A stretch of 64,000 nt of DNA from Ctena decussata (Eukaryota; Mollusca; Bivalvia; Lucinida; Lucinidae): the NCBI GenBank assembly GCA_963989385.1, contig OZ022512.1, forward strand, positions 29,967,899 to 30,031,898, in the 5' to 3' direction. The notes under the pieces were generated by a model. It saw only the letters and a program-made list of their open reading frames with translations, did no database searches and was not told the origin of the DNA. A program made the translations under genes and the position numbers. Within the stretch, counting starts at the first letter, position 1; the number at the start of each line of letters is the position of its first letter. This document shows, in pieces, positions 22,178-33,805 of the stretch.

Positions 22178-22194
22178 ATAGATGTGAGCATCTG

Positions 22195-22330
22195 TGTAGG
22201 AGAGTGGTAAGCCTTTCCAATTCTGAATCATGGGGTTACAAGTTTGAGTCCTGCTGAAGGCGAGATTCCACCTGAACGTTAACAGTGCATCAACAGTGCA
22301 CTTCTTATCACTCTCCAATCATCCCAATAT
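22195..22330 (+). mobile_element. tRNA-like SINE relic
   Basis: TGTAGGAGAGTGGTAAGCCT resembles an A-box region and CAAGTTTGAGTCCTG a B-box. The body ATTCCACCTGAACGTTAACA follows. The family differs from the other SINEs in this window. Confidence 0.35.
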
Positions 22331-22776
22331 GACTGAAATATAGAATGAGGTTGGAAAGGCCACTCAACCCCTAAGTCATTCAATAGTATACACATCTCCA
22401 AATATCTGTATAACAATAATGATTCTAATTCTAATAATATAGTATATAATAAACACATTTCATACCTTTAACATACATGTTAATATTCTGTGCCCAGTTG
22501 TTTGAAACTAACCACATCGTTAACGTTTTCTTTAAAATTTCAAATGTTTATATCTCAATATTGCCAACATTTTAACAAAAAATGTGAGAAGCTTTCGCAA
22601 TCACATTTTTTCAACAAGATATATCTTTGTATTTGGTTATAAAGTCATAAGACTTTTAATGAGTCTACCACTTAACGGGCTTGTTAGGCTAAAGATGCTT
22701 TGAAGAACTCGACCCTGATGGTAATTCTAAGATAATCTGCCATATTTATACATAAAAACAAACAACCCTTCCCATA

Positions 22777-22985
22777 CCATATTAATTTGGCTGTAAAAAC
22801 TGTGTTCTTCCATCTCTAAAATGACCCCAAATATCTAAATCAGTCTTACTAAATTCTGCTTTGAGATGTTTTTTCCTGCAAAAACAACCCCAAAAATCTA
22901 AATCCATCTTATAAGATGCATCAAGTTTTTTTGGATTGTTTTGGAAGGGAAAAAGCTCCGGTTTTAAACCAAAGAAATATGGTAA
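22777..22985. mobile_element. Foldback MITE, ATAAGATGGG family (degraded copy)
   Basis: ACCCCAAAAATCTAAATCCA then TCTTATAAGATGCAT mark the core. AAACCAAAGAAATATGGTA at the right end mirrors TACCATATTAATTTGGCTG at the left. Confidence 0.5.
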
Positions 22986-23033
22986 AGTACCAAATTTGTT
23001 TTCACAGAGAAGAGCAGAAATACTTCAGAATTA

Positions 23034-23140
23034 TCTGGGTAGCCTGATGTGCTTAAATATTGGGACACCTAACAAACATTAATTTTCCATTTGGGACAAA
23101 CAAAAAATTAATGCTTTTAGGTGTCACAATACACAGGGTA
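23034..23140. mobile_element. MITE, CTTAAATATTGGGACACC family
   Basis: ATGTGCTTAAATATTGGGAC then ACCTAACAAACATTAATTTT, mirrored by AAAATTAATGCTTTTAGGTG. Relatives are at 25868, 29186 and 32533. Confidence 0.55.
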
Positions 23141-23667
23141 ATCCTCCTTTACTTTACTTTATTTATATGTTTGACAAACTATATAAGCGAAAGCAAATAC
23201 ATGCAAAAATGACATAAATATATATATACAGAGCTGCAGTGAGATGTTTCACAATTTCAACATTAGGGACTAAGATAAATATTTATACATATATAAACAT
23301 GTACTTACACCGAGACTAGGACTAAAATGCATAGTTTATAGACTCTATAACATGCCAATAGCAAATGGTTATATGGAATTTTCAGGACCAAAGAAATCTG
23401 ATATAACCATATACTATCTAACTATGGACAAAATTAAAGATATTTTTTTTTTCTTTACTTTTTTTTCATAAAATACCATTTAAATGTACAAAAAAGAGAC
23501 AAAAGAGACATGAAAGAAAAGGAAAAAATCTTGTACAACAAGAGACTGGCTGGGGTGGGGTGGGGAGGGAAACATCTTAAATATCCAATATGTCGGTGGT
23601 CATGATGGGAAAAGCTTACTGAAGAGACAGGGGAAACTAGAGGTGGCAGTAAGCATGGCTTACTAAA
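23141..23667. other. AT-rich spacer, no feature seen
   Basis: Low-complexity T- and A-runs (23440-23470, 23490-23530) and a G-rich stretch (GGGGTGGGGTGGGGAGGG, 23553-23570). No gene or recognised element. Confidence 0.4.
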
Positions 23668-25231
23668 TACCCCCCGCGATTAACAGTTAGGCATGTCGCT
23701 TTGTCATTTAAGTTTTACCTTTACACTGCATACATGTTATGACAACTACAAGAGCACATCTATATACCAATATGTGTTCACATATTTAATATCAGTCAAA
23801 TGGTTTAGGACTCTGTTTTCCAAGACTACAAAGGGACACAACAAAGCTGGAAAACCCTTTTGAGAAACACAGAGCAACTCTTTCCTTCTACTGTATCTGT
23901 GCACCAAATCTGAATAAAATGGAAGTGAAAATGGCCATAAAAAACTTCAATATAGGGCAAAACATATAAAAAAGGGGCATAACTCATGCACAAAGGATTA
24001 ATGCCCATCTTCATACCAATATGTGTTTGCATACTTAATTTCAAGAAAATCTGTCCATTGGTCTTGGAGTAGTAGCGATAACAAACTTTTCTTACGAAAA
24101 CTACAAAGGGACATAACTCAGCAGGAAAACCTTTCTGGAAAAACTGAACAATATGTATCAGCTCTTTTCATATGCTGCATCTAGTAACCCAATTTGAATA
24201 AAATGGAAGCAAAAAAGGCAAAAACCCTATAAAACAGGGCAAAAAATATCGAAAAGGGGCATAACTCAGGCAAAAAGGGGCAGAAATTAAAATCAAAACC
24301 CTAATGCACATCTTCATACCAATATCTGTTCACACACTCAATTTCAAGCAAATCCGTCAAACCATCTAGGAGGAGTTGCGATAACAAACTTATTTCACAA
24401 AAAATACTAAGGGGCATAACTCCGCAATAAACCTTCCAGAAAAAAATGAAAAATATGTATCCACTATTTTCTTATGCTGCATCTATGGACAAAATTTGAA
24501 ACAAATTGGAGCAAATTTAGTGCAAAAACCCTATAAAATAGGGCAAAAAACATCAAAAAGGGGCATAACTAAGGCAAAAAGGGGCAGAAATTAAAATCAA
24601 AACCCTAATGCACATCTTCATACCAATATCTGTTCACATACTTAATTTCAAGAAAATCCATCAAACCATCTAGGAGGAGTTGCGATAACAAACATATTTC
24701 ATGAAAAATACAAAGGGGCATAACTCCGCAATAAAAACCTCCCAGAAGAAAGTGAAAAATACGCATCCACTATTTTCTTATGCTGCATCCATGGACAAAA
24801 TTTGAAACAAATTGGAGCAAATTTAGTGCAAAAACCCTATACAATAGGCCAAAAAATATCAAAAGGGGCATAACTCAGGCAAAAAGGTGCAGAATTTAAA
24901 ATCGAAACCCTAATGCACATCTTCATACCAATACCTGTTCACATACCTGTTCACATACTTAATTTCAAGAAAATCCGTCAAACCATCTAGGAGGAGTTGC
25001 GATAACAAACTTATTTCATGAAAAATACAAAGGGGCATAACTCCAAAATAAAAACTTTCCAGGAAAAATTGAAAAATATGTATCCACTATTTTCTTATGC
25101 TCCATCCATGGACAAAATTTGAAACAAATCGGAGCAATTTAAGGCGTTGCGGACGGACGGACGGAAACATGGACGGAAGGACAACGTCAAAACAGTATAC
25201 CCCCCACAAACACAGTTTGCGGGGGGTATAA
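23668..25231 (+). mobile_element. Pearl-like element, TATACCCCCC family
   Basis: It starts ATACCCCCCGCG and ends with a hairpin ACCCCCC...GCGGGGGGTATAA. The core is four to five units of about 305 bp, each with GGGGCATAACTC, CATCTTCATACCAATATCTG and ATTTCAAGAAAATC. An (ACGG)n tract lies at 25148-25187, just inside the 3' hairpin. Sequence-unrelated to the CTAA-ending family but built on the same plan. The element at 35217-38192 shares its ends. Confidence 0.6.
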
Positions 25232-25432
25232 AAACAACAACAATAAAAAACATCTTAAATATCCTATTTGTCTGTGGTGGAGAACAAGAAAAGCTGTAGT
25301 GATTATTTTGTGATGCTAATTCTGGTAACAGGAACAATCAAGACATATATGTGCAATCTGACAAAAAGGAATATTTGAGCAAATACACAGGAAGCTGCTA
25401 TGAATTTATTGCAAAATAGCAAGACAACATTT

Positions 25433-25670
25433 GAGCCGCAACACGACAAAACCAACAATGTGGTTGTGCGCCCAGCGCAGACTCGGATCAGCCTGAGCAT
25501 CTGTTCAGTTTGATAAGACTCCTCGTTAAAGGCTCAAAGGGTAGCTAAGGGTTTGAGCTACCTCCATGCGGACAGCGAAGACTCTGATCAGACTGGGCAG
25601 ATGCCCAGGCTGATCTGAGTCTGTGCTGGCCGCACTACCACAATGTTGGTTTTGTCGTGTTGCGGCTCAT
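25433..25670. mobile_element. 237-bp foldback MITE (TGAGCC family)
   Basis: TGAGCCGCAACACGACAAAA to TTTTGTCGTGTTGCGGCTCA. The outer 20 bp of the two arms are exact inverses. Full length. Confidence 0.8.
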
Positions 25671-25867
25671 TTATACAATTACTGATTTTTGAGGCAGATG
25701 TCTACCAGAGAATATCTATATTGGAGAATGTGATAGCGGAGGTCAATATTTGTAATCTCTGCTTGACATCACATCATGTCTAATGACTCAATAATCAAAA
25801 ATTGTTTTATCATATAATCCTACATGTACATAGTTTTGTATTGCCTCTGTGGGCTATAGAAGTTTGC

Positions 25868-25977
25868 CATTAGACATAATGGTACATCCAATTGCGATTA
25901 GAAGTTGTGCCCTCTCTGGGACAAATGGAAAATTAATGGTTAAATGTGTCCAAATACTTAAGCACATTATGGTATAG
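25868..25977. mobile_element. MITE remnant, CTTAAATATTGGGACACC family
   Basis: GGGACAAATGGAAAATTAAT then GGTTAAATGTGTCC and ACTTAAGCACATTATGGTA at the right end. The left arm is eroded (ATTAGACATAATGGTACATC). Confidence 0.45.
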
Positions 25978-26145
25978 CATATCGGAAAAGAAATACTCAG
26001 ATCATCCTGCAGATTCATGCAAACTGATCAGAGCCTTTCAGTAAACTACAGGCATAAAATGAAAACTCATACTATACCGCACAGATTCATAGACTGGTTT
26101 TAATCTTTACTTTCTGCAAATGCATTATGCATTTTTTTTAAATCA

Positions 26146-26310
26146 CATGGCTGATTTAAGGCTAAACCTACAGCATACTTATTTGCAATGGGTGAGAAAA
26201 TGACACTTCAACAACCAACTGTGCATAACATGACTGATTTAAAGCTAAACCTACAGCATACTTATTTGCAATGGGAGAGAAAATGACACTTAAAAAACAA
26301 ACTGTCTTGA
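26146..26310 (+). repeat. Tandem duplication, about 80 bp, two copies
   Basis: CATGGCTGATTTAAGGCTAA and CATGACTGATTTAAAGCTAA each start a unit that continues CCTACAGCATACTTATTTGC, AATGGG, GAGAAAATGACACTT. Two units only. Confidence 0.65.
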
Positions 26311-26829
26311 AGACAAATCATTTTGGTATATTTCATATGTTTGTGAGCATTATCATACACAATGTCTTTGGGTAAGTTCAACTGCCTAGGAGGCATTATA
26401 AGGTAAATACTAGCGACAAGAATATACACAAGCATACTATCTAAAATTTCAATTCAATTATCTACCAATAATACTATTTACTCAAAATGTCTGCTTTATA
26501 CCTATTTACCTGCAACATTAAAAATTGAGTCATGAACGCATTTCATGTAAATGTATTGGCATGAAATCGAGTACCATCGGTAGAATGCAAAAATCATATT
26601 GCTGTCAATTGATAAATGAGCCTACAGTAAATTTCATTCAAATACTGCAACAGAACCAATGTTAGTCATTATGCATTTATATATTTATTTATTTTTGATT
26701 ATGCAAAAATGGATTAACAATGTTTTTATTAATTACAATTTATGAAATATTGTCTGTTAAAGCAATACACTGTCACATAAAGGAACACCAATAAACTGCA
26801 AATCGGCAGTTTGTAGAGACATGTTGAAA
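26311..26829. other. AT-rich spacer, no feature seen
   Basis: No exon-like stretch, RNA gene or recognised repeat. Confidence 0.4.
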
Positions 26830-29113
26830 CCAGAGGACCACCGTCCTGTAGCTCACCTGACACCTTCTGTCAACAGAAACAATTTGTCAGCTTGCTCATT
26901 TATTACAAATTTGAAACCAGTAGCTTAAAAGGTGTGCATATTTTAATTTTAAAACCTCAGTGACCTTCAGCAAAGTTAAAAAAATGACCTTGACCTTTGA
27001 TGACCTTATGTCTTCATGTATTCATTTAGTTAACCATATTTCCAATTATTATATCTAGGCTTAAAAAAGTGTCCATGAAATCAACTGTTTAAGCATTTTC
27101 CCATATAAAAGCATAACATACCAAAGTTGACCTTGCCATAACTTAGGTCAAGGTCAATGCACCGTCATGATTTGTATAAACTATGATGAGCCCGAGTCCT
27201 CAATGCTACATACCATGCCACGAGGTCACTGGACCTTTGGTTCTGGAGAGGAAGATTTTTGAAGGAGTTTTACCATATATGGGCATGGTGGCCATCTTGG
27301 TCATGTGACCATGACCAGCTCAACAAACTTTGGTTCTTTTGACCCAGTGAAGCTCCGTATGAAATATGGCTTGAAACAGCCCAGTGACTTCAGAGAAGAT
27401 GTTTGAAAATGTTGACAGGCAACAGAATCACAGTGACCTTGAACAAAGGTCAAAGAATGACCTTGACCTTTAACAACATAATATCTCCATAGGATCCTTT
27501 AGTTAACCATAAATACCAAACATCATATCTTAGACTTGAATGGTTTCTGAGAAATCCACTGTTTAAGCATTTTCCCATGTATCAAAATTGACCTTGCCAT
27601 AGATTAGGTCACAGTCAATGCAAAGTCCTGATTTGTATAAATAATGATGGACCCGAGTTTAAAATGCTACATACCAAGTTTCAAAGTCATAGGCCTTCTG
27701 AAAAATCCACTGTTTAAGCATTTTTCCATATACAGTCGAACTTCACTGGCTCGAACTCGGAAGGCTCGAACGCCATGCTTCGGTCGAACTGACTTTCCAG
27801 TCCCGGCAAAACTCCCATTCATTTTAACTTAACCTGCGACCTTTGGCTCGAACTACGATGGCTCGAACGCTTGAACCGCAAACCCGGTCCCTAGGGTACA
27901 TTTTCTATGTAAAAACCCACCGATGGCTCGCACTAATTACCTTGTAAATAATTTCCAATTAAATAACGGTCACTCAGACGTTTGATCATTGTCATAAGAC
28001 GCTTTGATATTGACAAAGCGTTTGCCGAAACCACAGGTATACCCAGATCGGAGATTTCTGCTGGCACAGAGTGGCTTAAATTATGACCGATCAATAAACA
28101 GGAAGTCACCATTGCTATGATAGAAAAGCATAATACATACGGCTGGACTTTGCGAGTTGGTCTTCAATGGCTCGAACTACCGATCGCTCGAACGTTTTTG
28201 GGTGGTCCCGGCGAGTTTGAGCCATCGAAGTTCGACTGTAAAAGCTTAACGTACCAAAGTTGACAGTGTCATAAATTAGGTCAAGGTCAACACACAGTCA
28301 TCATTTGTACAAACTATGATGGGCCCAATGCCCAATGCTACATATCGAGTTTCAAGGTCATAAACCTTTTGGTTCTGAGGAAGAAGATTTTTGAAGGGTT
28401 TTTACCATATATGGGTGTAGCAGCCATCTTGGTCATGTGACCCAGACCCTGGTAACAAACTTTCGTTCCCCCATCCCACTGAGACTCCATATGAAATTTG
28501 GCTTCAATCAGCCCAGTGGTGTCTGAGAAGATGTCTGAAAATCTTGACGACCGATAGACGGACAGAATGATCTTGACCTTTAGTGACATAATATCTTCAG
28601 CTGTTCATTTAGCTGACTATATATACCAAATTGTGTTACTTATACTTAAACAGTTTCTGACAAATCCACTGTTCAAGTGTTTTCCCATTTGACAGCCTAA
28701 CATACCAAAGTTGACAGTGTTATAAATTAGGCCAAGGTCAACACAGGGTCATCATTTGTACAAACTATGATGGGCCTGAGTGCATGATGCTTCATACCAA
28801 GTTTCAATGTCATAGGCCTTTCCATGATGCTACATACCAAGTTTAAAGGTCACAGGCCTTTTGGTACTGGAGAAGAAGATTTTTGAAGGGTTTTTATCAT
28901 ATATGGGCGTGGCGGCCATCTTGGTCATGTGACCCAGACCCCGGTAACAAACTTTCGTTCCTCCAACCTAGATACGCTCCATATGAAATATGGCTTCAAT
29001 CGGCCCAGTGGTTTCTGAGGAGATGATGGTTGAAAATGTTGACGACGGACGGACGACGGATGCCTGGCTATACTATCAGCTCACCTATGAGCCTAAAGGC
29101 TCAGGTGAGCTAA
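26830..29113 (+). mobile_element. Pearl-like element (CTAA-ending family), interrupted by a pogo-like MITE
   Basis: It starts CCAGAGGACCACCGTCCTGT and ends with a hairpin ATGAGCCTAAAGGCTCAGGT then GAGCTAA. The core units carry ACCATATATGGGCATGG, CCATCTTGGTCATGTGACC and AAGGTCAAAGAATGACCTT, as in 14717-16427, so the two are one subfamily. An (ACGG)-type tract is at 29040-29060. A 506-bp element is inserted at 27733-28238. Confidence 0.65.
27733..28238. mobile_element. Pogo/Tc1-mariner-type MITE inside the pearl-like element
   Basis: Terminal inverted repeats CAGTCGAACTTCACTGGCTC / GAGCCATCGAAGTTCGACTG, flanked by a TA duplication (27731-27732, 28239-28240). CAGT ends with TA targets are typical of pogo/Tc1-mariner elements. 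Excision would rejoin the host unit (CCATATA-AAAGC), which matches the intact sister at about 27105 (CCATATAAAAGC). No transposase remains. Internal GGCTCGAAC words repeat the end motif. Confidence 0.7.
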
Positions 29114-29185
29114 TAAACTATTTACAGAAGAGCCTCATTAAGAGCCTACTCATTAAGTCACAGCTATCATGTCATAGCTATCCTA

Positions 29186-29279
29186 ATGTGCTTAAATATT
29201 GAGACACTTAAAAACTATTACTTTTCCATTTGAAAGCCAAATGGAAACTTACTGTTTTTAGGTGTCCCAATATGTATCA
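29186..29279. mobile_element. MITE, CTTAAATATTGGGACACC family
   Basis: AATGTGCTTAAATATTGAGA...CACTTAAAAACTATTACTTT is mirrored by ACTGTTTTTAGGTGTCCCAA. The centre is CCATTTGAAAGCCAAATGG. Confidence 0.55.
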
Positions 29280-30160
29280 TGTCATAGATAAAATGTCAAA
29301 GCTATCCTATCATAGCAATCATTTCACAGATGTTATGTAATTGATACCATGTCATAAATATCATCTTATAGGTATCATGTCATAGCTATTATGTTACAGC
29401 TATCATGTCATATATATTATGTTATAGCTATTGTGTCATAGATATTATGCCGCGATATCATTGCCACGGATTCCAAGTAAGAGGTATCATGTCAAAGCTA
29501 TTAAGTCATAGACATCATATCATAGCTTACATGTCATAGATATCATGTCATAGCTCACATCATAACTCACATGTCATAGATATCATGTCATAGCTCACAT
29601 CATAACTCACATGTCATAGCTATCATGTCATAGCTCACATGGCTTAGCCCACATGGCATAGCTTCCCTGGCATAGCTTTCATGTCACAGCTTACATCTTA
29701 ACTGACATGTCATAGCTAATATGTAACAGCTATGTCAAAGTTCATGTTGTGGCTTACCTCATAGCTTGTGTCATAGCTATCATGTCATAGCTCACATGCT
29801 AAAGCTATCATGCTATCATATCACAGTTCACGTCATAGCTCACATGGCATAGGTATCATGCTATCATGCCATAGCTATCACGTTATAGCTATCATGGCAA
29901 AGCTATCATGCTGTTATGTCATATCTCACATGGCAAAGCTCACACAGCAAAGCTATCATGCTATCATGTCACAGCTATCATGGCCTAGCTCACATGGCAA
30001 AGCTATCATGCTATTATGTCACATCTCACATGGCAAAGCTATCATGCTATCATGTCAAAGCTATTGTGTCACAGCTATCATGGCATAGCTCACATGGCAA
30101 AGCTATCATGCTATCATGTCATAGCTATCATGTCATAGCTCATATGGCATAGCTCGTTTG
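29280..30160 (+). repeat. Degenerate minisatellite of CATAGCTATCATGT-like words
   Basis: About 880 bp are made of short interchangeable words (ATCATGTCATAGCT, CTCACATGGCA, AAGCTATCATGCTATC) with a basic period near 10-11 and longer composite periods. The frames are open in places only because the repeat lacks stops there. No relation to coding sequence is evident. Confidence 0.7.
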
Positions 30161-30517
30161 ACACAAAGGAGTATGATCCTAGTAAACAACTTCCATTTCC
30201 TATAAATCAGGTAAGAATGTAGTAGTTGTCAGGTTTCTGTACAAAAAAAGAAGAATTTTTTTTATAAGAATTGAGTCTTAACATTTTTTCCAAACCCCCA
30301 GCTTAATCTTATCATAGGATTTTGGTAATCTACCTGAAACTAGAAAGGAACGGAAACTTATAGATTATGTTAAGGAAGTTAGATGACAAAATGGCAAAAG
30401 AATAATGACTAAAATGTTAAAGGCTAAGAATAATTTCAGCATAGTGGCTGTGTGCTCTTTTTTTTATAATAGGTTTTCCACGTTAAGGTGCTCAAAATTT
30501 TCTTCTCCTATTTACTA

Positions 30518-32495
30518 ACAAGAGGCCCAAATGGGCCTGATATCACTCACCTGGCTATTTTGCCACGGACCATTTTGACACAAAATTGGTCCAATTACTT
30601 TGAGATTTGCAAGAATCATTTTGCCATAAATTTCATCAAAATCTATTCAGTGGTCACTGAGATATTGCCATATCATGTTTTGCGCTATTTTTAGAAATGG
30701 CAGATGGAGGCCATCTTGGAATGCCAAAATGCAAAAAATCAAAAGCCTTCATGCAAGGACCATTCTGACATAAACTGGTCCAGTTCCATTGTAATTTTTC
30801 AATTTTCATATTTTTCTATTTTAAGTAAAAGAGACCAATTTGGCGGGTCTATATTTATTAATTTTCGAAACATCTCAATGCCAGAATCATTTTGCCAAAA
30901 TTTTTGTCAAAATCCATTCAGGGGTTACTGAAATATTGTCATTTTCATGTTTTGTGCTATTTTTAGTAACGGCAGATGGCAGCCATCTAAGATTGCCAAA
31001 ATGCAAGAAATCGCAAAGGCTTCATGAACGGACCATTCTGACACAAAATTAGTCCAATTCCATTGAGATTTTCTGATTTTCACATTTTGCTATTCTTAGT
31101 AACAGAGGCCAACATGACTGGTCTATATTAAGTTATGCTTGAAACATCTCAATGCAAGAATCATTTTGCCACAAATTTCGTCAAAATCCATTCAGGGGTT
31201 ACGGAGATATTGTCAGTTTCATGTTTTGTGCTATTTTCAGTAACGGCAGATGGCAGCCATCTTGGAATGCCAAAATGCAAGAAATCGCAAAGGCTTCATG
31301 AAAGGACCATTCTGACACAAAATTAGTCCAATTCTATTGACATTTTCGAATTTTCACATTTTTATATTTTTAGAAACATAGGCCAACATGACTGGTCTAT
31401 ATTTAGTTACGTTTGAAACACCTCAATGCAAGAATCATTTTGCAACAAATTTCGTCAAAATCCATTCAGTGGTTACTGAGATATTGTCATTTTCATGTTT
31501 TGTGCTATTTTTAGTAACGGCAGATGGTGGCCATCTTGGATTGCCAAATCGCAATTAATCAAAACGTCTTCATGCAAGGAACATTCTGAAACAAAATAAG
31601 TCAAATTCCATTCAAGGGTTCTTGAGAAATTGTCATTTTTTATGTTTGTGCTATTTTTAGTAACGGCCCCCCTGGTGGCCATCTTGGATAGTCAGTTGGC
31701 ACAAATTTGAAATAATTCAATTCAAGGACCATTTCTGACCAAACCTTATCAGAATCCATTTGTGTTTTCTTGAGATATTGACATTTGAGCGAATTCGGTC
31801 TTGTAAACGCTAAGTAGGTCACTGTGACCTAATTCCGAAAGAGATTTTTTTGTTTTTTATAAAATTTAATTGCAAGGTCCCACTTATGTTCCATGCAAAC
31901 TTTCAACCAAATATACCCAATGGTTCTAGTGGAGATGTTGATTTTGTTGTTTTTGCTATTTTTAGAAATGGCGGCCATCTTGGATTCTCAACCTGACCCA
32001 CTTTTACAAATTTGAAACCCTGCAGTCTGGTCATGCTCCATGTGAAATTTGAGACCCATGGGTTCAGTGGTTTTAGAGAAGAAGTTGTTTGAAGCTATTT
32101 AAATAAGTTGTTTTTCGACATTGGCATTTGAACAAAATTACCCTCATAAACAGAAAGTAGGTCACTGCGACAAAACTACGCAACAGATTTTTTTCATTTT
32201 TACAATTCTGAATACCAATGTTCCACTGATGTTTCATGCAAAAATTCAGACAAATATACCCATTGGTTCTGGAGAAGAAGATGATTTTGTTATTTTTGCT
32301 ATTTTTAGTAACGGCGGCCATCTTGGATATTCAACCTGACCCAATTTTACAATTCTGAGACCCTGGAGTCAGGTCATGCTCCATGTGAAATTTGAGAACC
32401 ATGGGTACAGTAATTTTACAGAAGAAGATGTTTGAATATTTGTTTTACAAGTGTTGACGGACGACGCACGACGCACGCCGGGCCAGGTGAGCTAA
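30518..32495 (+). mobile_element. Pearl-like element, plus orientation (twin of 5447-7444)
   Basis: It starts ACAAGAGGCCCAAATGGGCC and ends GCCGGGCCAGGTGAGCTAA. An ACGG-type tract (GACGGACGACGCACGACG) is at 32458-32476. Core units carry GCAAGAATCATTTTGCC, CTATTTTTAGTAACGGCAGA and GCCATCTTGGA. It is the inverse-orientation relative of the element at 5447-7444. Its 3' hairpin is reduced compared with that copy. Confidence 0.65.
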
Positions 32496-32532
32496 AAACA
32501 ACTGACTAGAACAAAACATTTCAAGACCTACC

Positions 32533-32652
32533 CTTAAGTGCTTAAGTATTGGGACGTCTAAAAGCTATTGGGACACCTAAAAGCATTAATTTTCCATTTG
32601 TCCCAAATGGAAAATTAATGGTTTTCAGGTGCCCCAATATTTAAGCACCTTA
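32533..32652. mobile_element. MITE, CTTAAATATTGGGACACC family (best copy)
   Basis: CTTAAGTGCTTAAGTATTGG at the left and CCAATATTTAAGCACCTTA at the right. The inner arms CATTAATTTTCCATTTG / CAAATGGAAAATTAATG meet at TCC. A clean foldback. Confidence 0.65.
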
Positions 32653-32742
32653 CGGCATTACCAAATCTGTCACAGATACAGTTACAGCATAGTGAGTGTT
32701 GTCATAATGACTACAGTGACCTCAGCTTTATAGAGTAATCTA

Positions 32743-32947
32743 TAGTCAACTCCCGATATCTCGAACATAGATATCTCAAAATATCTTCTTATATCAAAGA
32801 ATATATTTCCGATTTTTATTTACATTTCAACTCCTGTTATCTCAAACTACTGATATCTCAAAGTAAATTTTCTGGTACCAGAAAATTTACTTTGAGATAT
32901 CAGTAGTTTGGGCTGAAATTTGATTTTGAGATATCGAGAGTTGATTG
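32743..32947. mobile_element. Tc1/mariner-type MITE
   Basis: TAGTCAACTCCCGATATCTC at the left mirrors GAGATATCGAGAGTTGATTG at the right, flanked by TA (32741-32742, 32948-32949). A second inverted pair (CAAACTACTGATATCTCAAA / TTTGAGATATCAGTAGTTTG) lies inside. Confidence 0.6.
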
Positions 32948-33334
32948 TAGTTCTCAGTAAGTTACAACTCCCAACTTTACAACAGTACAGACAAAGTAGA
33001 TCTAATAGTCAACAAAGTGAAAACACTGAAATATATTTGTCTAAAGATTTTACATGTACTACAACATAAAATTTAGCTTTCATTTATCACAAGCATTATT
33101 TTGATTCCATTTAATTATATCTAGTGTTTAATTATATCTAGGAAAATTTCAGTTAAAATGAAGCTGTTTTATCAGTAAGCAGCTGTAATGAAGCAACACA
33201 TGCTTAAACAAAAAAAGCTCCAAAGACATGCTTATATTTATGGACAAAAGACAGATACTCAAGTTTCTTAAATACATGCTTAAAATCATCTCACAAAAGA
33301 AACAATTTAAGAACAGGTCCAGTTGTTCAAAACT

Positions 33335-33493
33335 AATGAAGTCATTAGGTAGGCTCTTAAAAGGTAGCTGTGGGTCTAAGCTACCGCCATGAGAAAAGCA
33401 AAGTCTCTGATCAGACTGGGTGGATGTCCAGGCTGATCTGAGTCTGCACTGGGTGCACAACCACTTTGTTGGTTTTGTTGTGTTGCGGCTCAT
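33335..33493. mobile_element. 237-bp foldback MITE (TGAGCC family), right half only
   Basis: AAAAGGTAGCTGTGGGTCTA to TTTTGTTGTGTTGCGGCTCA. The left arm is missing, replaced by TTCAAAACTAATGAAGTCAT of another repeat. Confidence 0.65.
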
Positions 33494-33647
33494 TCAACTT
33501 TACTAAATCCTAATAAAATAGTGAACCACTGGCCTTTTTCAATTTTATGATTAAGGTATTTAGATACACAATAACTCTGTATTGACTTGTTAAAACACAT
33601 AACAGGGTTATTGTTCATGGTGAATCAATCAACTATGGAATATATAC

Positions 33648-33805
33648 ACACTACCAATGTCTGCCATAAAGATCCTAAGTTTTCGGGCAGATACGTCTGT
33701 ACAAACAGTGGAAACCATGATCAGACTGTTCCTTAGGAACCAGAATGATCAAGGTCTTTACAATTTCAATTCCATCTGCACATTTTTGAGGCATTACTCT
33801 ATGGT
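33648..33805. mobile_element. MITE remnant, GATCAGACTGCT family
   Basis: CATGATCAGACTGTTCCTTA with the inverse AGGAACCAGAATGATCAAGG. Outer parts resemble the family of 19097-19312. Confidence 0.4.
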
